A DNA stretch of 41,503 nucleotides from an uncultured Prochlorococcus sp. (GTDB lineage Bacteria > Cyanobacteriota > Cyanobacteriia > PCC-6307 > Cyanobiaceae): NCBI GenBank assembly GCA_902620895.1, contig CACNJU010000014.1:1-41503 (forward strand), written 5' to 3'. This document shows positions 38,409 to 41,503 of the stretch, in pieces. How positions within the stretch are numbered: the stretch's first letter is position 1; each line of letters begins with the position of its first letter. A model generated the notes under the pieces. The model was not told the DNA's origin, ran no database searches, and worked only from the letters and a program-made list of their open reading frames with translations. Position numbers and translations under genes: made by a program.

Positions 38409-38591
38409 ATGTCAGATAAAGATCTAAGTAATTTTCTAAAAAAAATAGAGCAACTTAATCAAATTGCTGAGCTAATAAAAAATAATCCTAGTAAAAAGTT
38501 ATCCCTTTCAAAATGCAAAAATCATGATGAAGTAATTAGATTAACCACTGAATGGGGTTTTGATATTGGTAAAAGGTGGGGAGAAAATTAA
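38409..38591 (+). CDS. Nif11-like domain small protein (60 aa)
   Basis: The sequence MSDKDLSNFLKKIEQLNQIA, then 'KLSLSKCKNHDEVIRLTTEW' and 'GFDIGKRWGEN' matches the Nif11 pattern: an 'L..FL.K...D..L' helix, then '..A..A...GF'. In picocyanobacteria Nif11 domains often serve as leaders of lantipeptide precursors (prochlorosins), but this one has no GG site and no Cys-rich core, so it is a free-standing Nif11 protein. Its role is unknown. Confidence 0.8.
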   Translation: MSDKDLSNFLKKIEQLNQIAELIKNNPSKKLSLSKCKNHDEVIRLTTEWGFDIGKRWGEN

Positions 38592-38676
38592 TTGATTTTA
38601 TTACCCGCATTATTAAAATTGCCATCAACTTCAAATTAAATTCCTAAGATTAATTAGTATTTCTTGTATTGGTGTT

Positions 38677-39447
38677 ATGAAAGAAATTGGAGAGATAAAG
38701 TCAAATATATATAAAATAGCTGCTGTTACAGATAGAGGGCAAAGATTAAATAAATTAATTTCTCCTATGTATGAGGAAAAAGCTAATGAAATGGATAAAT
38801 TGATTGATGCTCTTAAGGACTTTAGTTTTGAAATGTCAGAAGAATTATTGTCTGGAGAGTGGGAATTGATTTTTTCTAATGTCGAATTATTTCGAAGTTC
38901 TCCTTTCTTCCTTGCTATTGAAAAGGCATTAAATGATGAATTTAAAAGTAATCTTTTTTTTAAATTACATCAATTGCAAGTAGGATCCTTTGGCATATCA
39001 ACTATTGGGAGAATTGCTCAAAAGATTGATTTTGAAAAAAAAGAATTTATATCTACTTTTGACACTACAATATTTGGGCTCACAACAATTCCTATCTTGG
39101 GTTGGTTCAAACTATTACCTACTTTTGGTGGAAGAGTAATAACCCTAGCAAGTGATTTAGTTTTAAGAAATAATTTACTTGATATGAACTTACAAAAGAC
39201 AAAAGTTTCCAAAGTTGATGGACTTAATAAGATTCCATTATTTAGTGAATTACTTATGGATAGATGGTATCCGGTTAAAGAGGTATGGAATAAGTTACCT
39301 TGGAATAAAGAATCGCCAAATTGCCAGGTTTCAATTGTATATTTAGACGATGAAATGAGAATTATGCAGGATATGTATGGGTCTATTTTTATTTATATAA
39401 GGCCTTCAATTTCCTTGTTGAATTCAAAAAAAATCTCTAATAATTAA
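38677..39447 (+). CDS. PAP/fibrillin family protein, long (256 aa)
   Basis: The sequence has 'IYKIAAVTDRGQRLNKLISP' (residues 11-30), 'LLSGEWELIFSNVELFRSSP' (57-76), and a C-terminal 'MRIMQDMYGSIFIYIRP' strand. These are the PAP_fibrillin lipocalin-like elements. It likely acts at thylakoid or lipid bodies and may help photosystem protection; this is known for the family, not for this gene. It is the larger of two family members in the window. Confidence 0.88.
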   Translation: MKEIGEIKSNIYKIAAVTDRGQRLNKLISPMYEEKANEMDKLIDALKDFSFEMSEELLSGEWELIFSNVELFRSSPFFLAIEKALNDEFKSNLFFKLHQLQVGSFGISTIGRIAQKIDFEKKEFISTFDTTIFGLTTIPILGWFKLLPTFGGRVITLASDLVLRNNLLDMNLQKTKVSKVDGLNKIPLFSELLMDRWYPVKEVWNKLPWNKESPNCQVSIVYLDDEMRIMQDMYGSIFIYIRPSISLLNSKKISNN

Positions 39448-39576
39448 TTAAAACACTGAATAATAATTTTGTAATTTTAAGAAAAAACCATTAAAAATTT
39501 TTTTAAAGATTAATTAATAAAAACATCTCACATCTTAAATATAAATAGGTTATGTTCATAATGAACATTTTTTATT

Positions 39577-39891
39577 ATGCTTAGAAATCAAGAAAAAAAT
39601 TCAATTGTTAGAGGAATATTCCTAATAGGAGGTTGGGGCTTAGGTCTAGACAGATTCTACGAAGGAGATAAAAAAGGTGGCTTTTTATCAATCATTGGTT
39701 GGAGTATCACATTTTTTAGCTTTATATTTCTTAAATGTTCAGGTTATGAATATGTTGAGGGTGTGAAAAATTATTCAAATTATTCCCCTAACCCTTTAAT
39801 AGTATTACCTTTACTGGCAGGAGCATATGGTGGCTTTCTAATAATTAAGAAGGCATTTAGATTAGCGAAACAATTTGAAAATGCTGAATAA
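39577..39891 (+). CDS. TM2 domain protein (104 aa)
   Basis: The sequence 'IFLIGGWGLGLDRFYEGDKK' (residues 14-33) carries the TM2 signature (G-x-D-R-F-Y) between two spans; a second pair follows ('FLSIIGWSITFFSFIFL' and 'LIVLPLLAGAYGGFLII'). TM2 proteins are widespread integral membrane proteins of unknown function. A poor intergenic region precedes it. Confidence 0.85.
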   Translation: MLRNQEKNSIVRGIFLIGGWGLGLDRFYEGDKKGGFLSIIGWSITFFSFIFLKCSGYEYVEGVKNYSNYSPNPLIVLPLLAGAYGGFLIIKKAFRLAKQFENAE

Positions 39892-39909
39892 TACTACCAG
39901 CAGTTAAAT

Positions 39910-40071
39910 TCAAGATAATAATCCTGATCCTTTCAAATAAAATTTAAATAAAAGAATCACTAAAAGGTTTACTATTGCTAAGGCTACTAAACCATTTCTG
40001 TTTTTTACATCTAATTTTTTGACTAAATTAGAAAGATAAACTACTGGATTTTCTGGCTCTTTATTATCCAA
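39910..40071 (-). CDS. 53-aa single-span membrane protein (TTG start)
   Basis: TTG 40071 gives MDNKEPENPVVYLSNLVKKL, then 'DVKNRNGLVALAIVNLLVIL'. One membrane span is followed by a basic end. The next minus-strand gene upstream (40168-40542) also has an acidic start and a C-terminal span, a similar plan. No ATG is available. Confidence 0.45.
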   Translation of the reverse strand: MDNKEPENPVVYLSNLVKKLDVKNRNGLVALAIVNLLVILLFKFYLKGSGLLS

Positions 40072-40167
40072 ATTTTTTTTAAATATTAATTTGACAAGAA
40101 AATATCACAGTTTCATTTGAAGAATCAAAATTGTAAAGATGAATATCCAAAAAGAAATAAATAATTT

Positions 40168-40542
40168 TCAACCCATAATTCCTGCATTTCTTAAAAACGC
40201 TTTACCCATATTGCCAATTACAAAAAATAGAGACAGATTAATTAAAAGGACTATTAATAATGCCAACATTTTATAGTTTGGATTAGTTGAAATGCCATCA
40301 AATCCATTATTAAGAAATCTTTTAAAAAGTGATTTGTCAATTTTTAGTTTTTGTTGCTCAGAATCAAGTTTTACTTTTTCTTCTGAAGAATCTTGATTAC
40401 TTGCTTTCTCTAGAAATTCTGTAAATGCCTTAACATTTTCTTCTTTTTTATTCCCCTCACTAAGATCATTATTGTCTTCATTCAAATTGGGGGACGATTC
40501 GATTGAATTATTTTCCTCAGGATTAAGTTTTGAATCTTCCAA
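40168..40542 (-). CDS. Acidic membrane-anchored protein (124 aa)
   Basis: Residues 1-75 are highly acidic and low-complexity (Glu, Asn, Ser). A basic segment follows ('KIDKSLFKRFLNNGF'), then a C-terminal span (MLALLIVLLINLSLFFVIG, about residues 92-110). A tail-anchored cytoplasmic domain is implied. No family recognised. Confidence 0.65.
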   Translation of the reverse strand: MEDSKLNPEENNSIESSPNLNEDNNDLSEGNKKEENVKAFTEFLEKASNQDSSEEKVKLDSEQQKLKIDKSLFKRFLNNGFDGISTNPNYKMLALLIVLLINLSLFFVIGNMGKAFLRNAGIMG

Positions 40543-40569
40543 ATTATTAGTAAATGCTAGGAGTATATT

Positions 40570-40690
40570 ACACCATAAAAAAAACCCACTCGATCAATTG
40601 AAGAGAGGGTTAGCTAAGGTTAAAGTTCTTAATTTGATAATAATTTATTTTAATTAAATTTGCGGTTGTAGCATAATGAAGTTTTAAATT
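40570..40690 (-). ncRNA. Candidate minus-strand small RNA
   Basis: On the minus strand a -10 box TATAAT (40698 to 40693) is followed by about 100 bases without a convincing ORF and a terminator hairpin at 40577-40610. No minus-strand gene lies upstream to need that terminator. The transcript would be about 110-120 nt. The -35 region is not clear, and A+T-rich DNA makes false -10 boxes, so this is moderate evidence. Confidence 0.4.
40577..40610 (-). terminator. Minus-strand terminator
   Basis: ACCCACTC (40584-40591) and GAGAGGGT (40603-40610) form an 8-bp stem with one A-A mismatch. On the minus strand eight T residues follow. It lies in front of, not behind, the minus gene 40168-40542. Confidence 0.7.
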
Positions 40691-40721
40691 AGATTATATT
40701 CAAGGTTATATTTTCGTACAT

Positions 40722-40928
40722 ATGTTAGATGCAAATACTAAAAAAACATGTAAAGATGATCCCTCAATAAGAGATATTAAAATTAGAAATATAGAACATG
40801 CTATTGAACAAGCAGAATTGATGATAAAAGAATCAAAAATGAGCCAAGAAGAATTAATCTTTTTAAAAAGAAAAATATCGAACTCAAGACAAGATTTAGA
40901 GATACTTTATTTAATGAAAATTCAATGA
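40722..40928 (+). CDS. Small helical protein (68 aa)
   Basis: The sequence is soluble and almost all helical: 'IRDIKIRNIEHAIEQAELMI' (residues 16-35), then 'KMSQEELIFLKRKISNSRQD'. It resembles a coiled-coil hairpin. No family recognised. The start ATG 40722 overlaps the start of the candidate antisense RNA region upstream. Confidence 0.6.
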   Translation: MLDANTKKTCKDDPSIRDIKIRNIEHAIEQAELMIKESKMSQEELIFLKRKISNSRQDLEILYLMKIQ

Positions 40929-41043
40929 ATATAAATTTGTTAATCTTTAAAAGGATTGAATTTATACAAAGAAAATTAATTTGTATATTTGAAGACTTAT
41001 AAAGTTTAAAGGGAATGTAATTATTTATATAAAGGTTCTAGTT

Positions 41044-41145
41044 ATGTCAAAAAACAATCTATATATACCTTTAAAGGTTGTTCCATACATCTTCATTTCA
41101 ATTACTGCCATAGCAATAACAGCAGCTACATATGTAATTACTTAG
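41044..41145 (+). CDS. 33-aa single-span peptide, core relative of 2263-2373
   Basis: ATG 41044 gives MSKNNLYIPLKVVPYIFISI, then 'TAIAITAATYVIT'. The 'YIP.KVVPYIF' motif is shared with the island peptide behind hli. Two copies in one window show a genuine small protein family. One membrane helix is predicted, likely in the thylakoid. Confidence 0.75.
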   Translation: MSKNNLYIPLKVVPYIFISITAIAITAATYVIT

Positions 41146-41209
41146 TTCTATAAGCTATGTAAAGTTTTTAGATATTAAGTAAATTAAAATATTTGTAAAA
41201 ACTAATTGT

Positions 41210-41452
41210 ATGAATAAATTCAAAATAGCAATTTTTACAATATCAATAATCATATTTTCCCTAATTGGGATTAAAAAATTAATTTATATAAATCAAGTTA
41301 AAGATATAAAAAATAAAGAAGAATCATTCTTAAATGAATCTATACGTGTTTTAAATGAATGTTTCGATCTAGAAAATAAAAATAAAAGAACTCTTAATAA
41401 ATCAATTGAATTAATTGAGTATTGCTTAGAGGAATATGGACATAAACACTGA
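41210..41452 (+). CDS. Membrane-anchored small protein (80 aa)
   Basis: An N-terminal span (IAIFTISIIIFSLIGIKKLI, residues 6-25) is followed by a polar helical domain with two cysteines ('IRVLNECFDLENKNKRTLNK', then 'ELIEYCLEEYGHKH'). No family recognised. The rest of the window (41453-41503) holds nothing I can support. Confidence 0.6.
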   Translation: MNKFKIAIFTISIIIFSLIGIKKLIYINQVKDIKNKEESFLNESIRVLNECFDLENKNKRTLNKSIELIEYCLEEYGHKH

Positions 41453-41503
41453 TTTCAAAACTTGAATGATGAATTTCCTTAATACTCCACTAATATGCAA
41501 AAA

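Overview
The window reads as chromosome from a high-light-adapted Prochlorococcus or a very close picocyanobacterium. The DNA is strongly A+T-rich, the genes are short and tightly packed on both strands, and many encode single-membrane-span proteins of 30-90 residues. A high-light-inducible (hli) gene, two PAP/fibrillin proteins, cyanobacterial DUF families (DUF2862, DUF2839, DUF3303, DUF3764, DUF2470), a DHNA-CoA-thioesterase-like protein and PurT fit this. I cannot name the strain or clade from sequence alone.

Region 1 (about 1-4958) looks like the end of a tRNA-associated genomic island. It ends exactly at a 3' fragment of a tRNA-Met gene (4908-4958, anticodon arm to CCA) followed by that tRNA's own terminator. 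Just inside the boundary is a cluster of TGTTACAC/GTGTAACA palindromes, including a perfect 20-bp one, that look like protein-binding sites. The island carries only tiny genes: hli plus a 36-residue membrane protein, a PsbY-like peptide, DUF3764 and DUF3303 proteins, a 45-residue ATGRKE microprotein, several unknown membrane peptides and one gene split by a frameshift. Six copies of a 17-bp near-palindrome, TAGATYGACTGTCAATC, all in one orientation, lie at or near the 3' ends of these genes between 2466 and 4353. I found none outside this stretch. This cassette-like layout is the most unusual structure in the window. Several island genes have a second copy or relative in the core part of the same window.

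Region 2 (about 5-14.3 kb) is core-like: a DUF2862 protein, an ABC-2 exporter operon (ATPase plus two permeases with overlapping genes), a candidate structured small RNA next to an (TTAAT)n tract, a TauE/SafE exporter, an HNH endonuclease, small membrane or secreted proteins, an overlapping phosphoribosyltransferase / deoxyribosyltransferase pair for nucleotide salvage, and ribosomal protein S21.

Region 3 (about 14.3-29.5 kb) has a helix-hairpin-helix protein, a uridine-kinase-like P-loop protein, an FAD oxidoreductase beside an MTHFR-like barrel protein, a peptidase E-like serine hydrolase divergent from a GNAT acetyltransferase, small membrane proteins, a DCC-family thiol protein, a metallo-beta-lactamase-fold protein, aminopeptidase N, PurT and glutathione peroxidase.

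Region 4 (about 29.6-41.5 kb) has a TatA-like protein, a tRNA-dihydrouridine synthase with a DUF2470 gene, a lone IF2_N-like domain protein, a hotdog thioesterase, a membrane-anchored Mrr-type nuclease, a MAPEG protein, two PAP/fibrillin proteins, a Nif11-like small protein, a TM2 protein and many tiny membrane proteins. An antisense-oriented terminator with an upstream -10 box near 40.6 kb suggests one more small RNA. No rRNA, intact tRNA, CRISPR array, insertion sequence or recombinase gene is visible.
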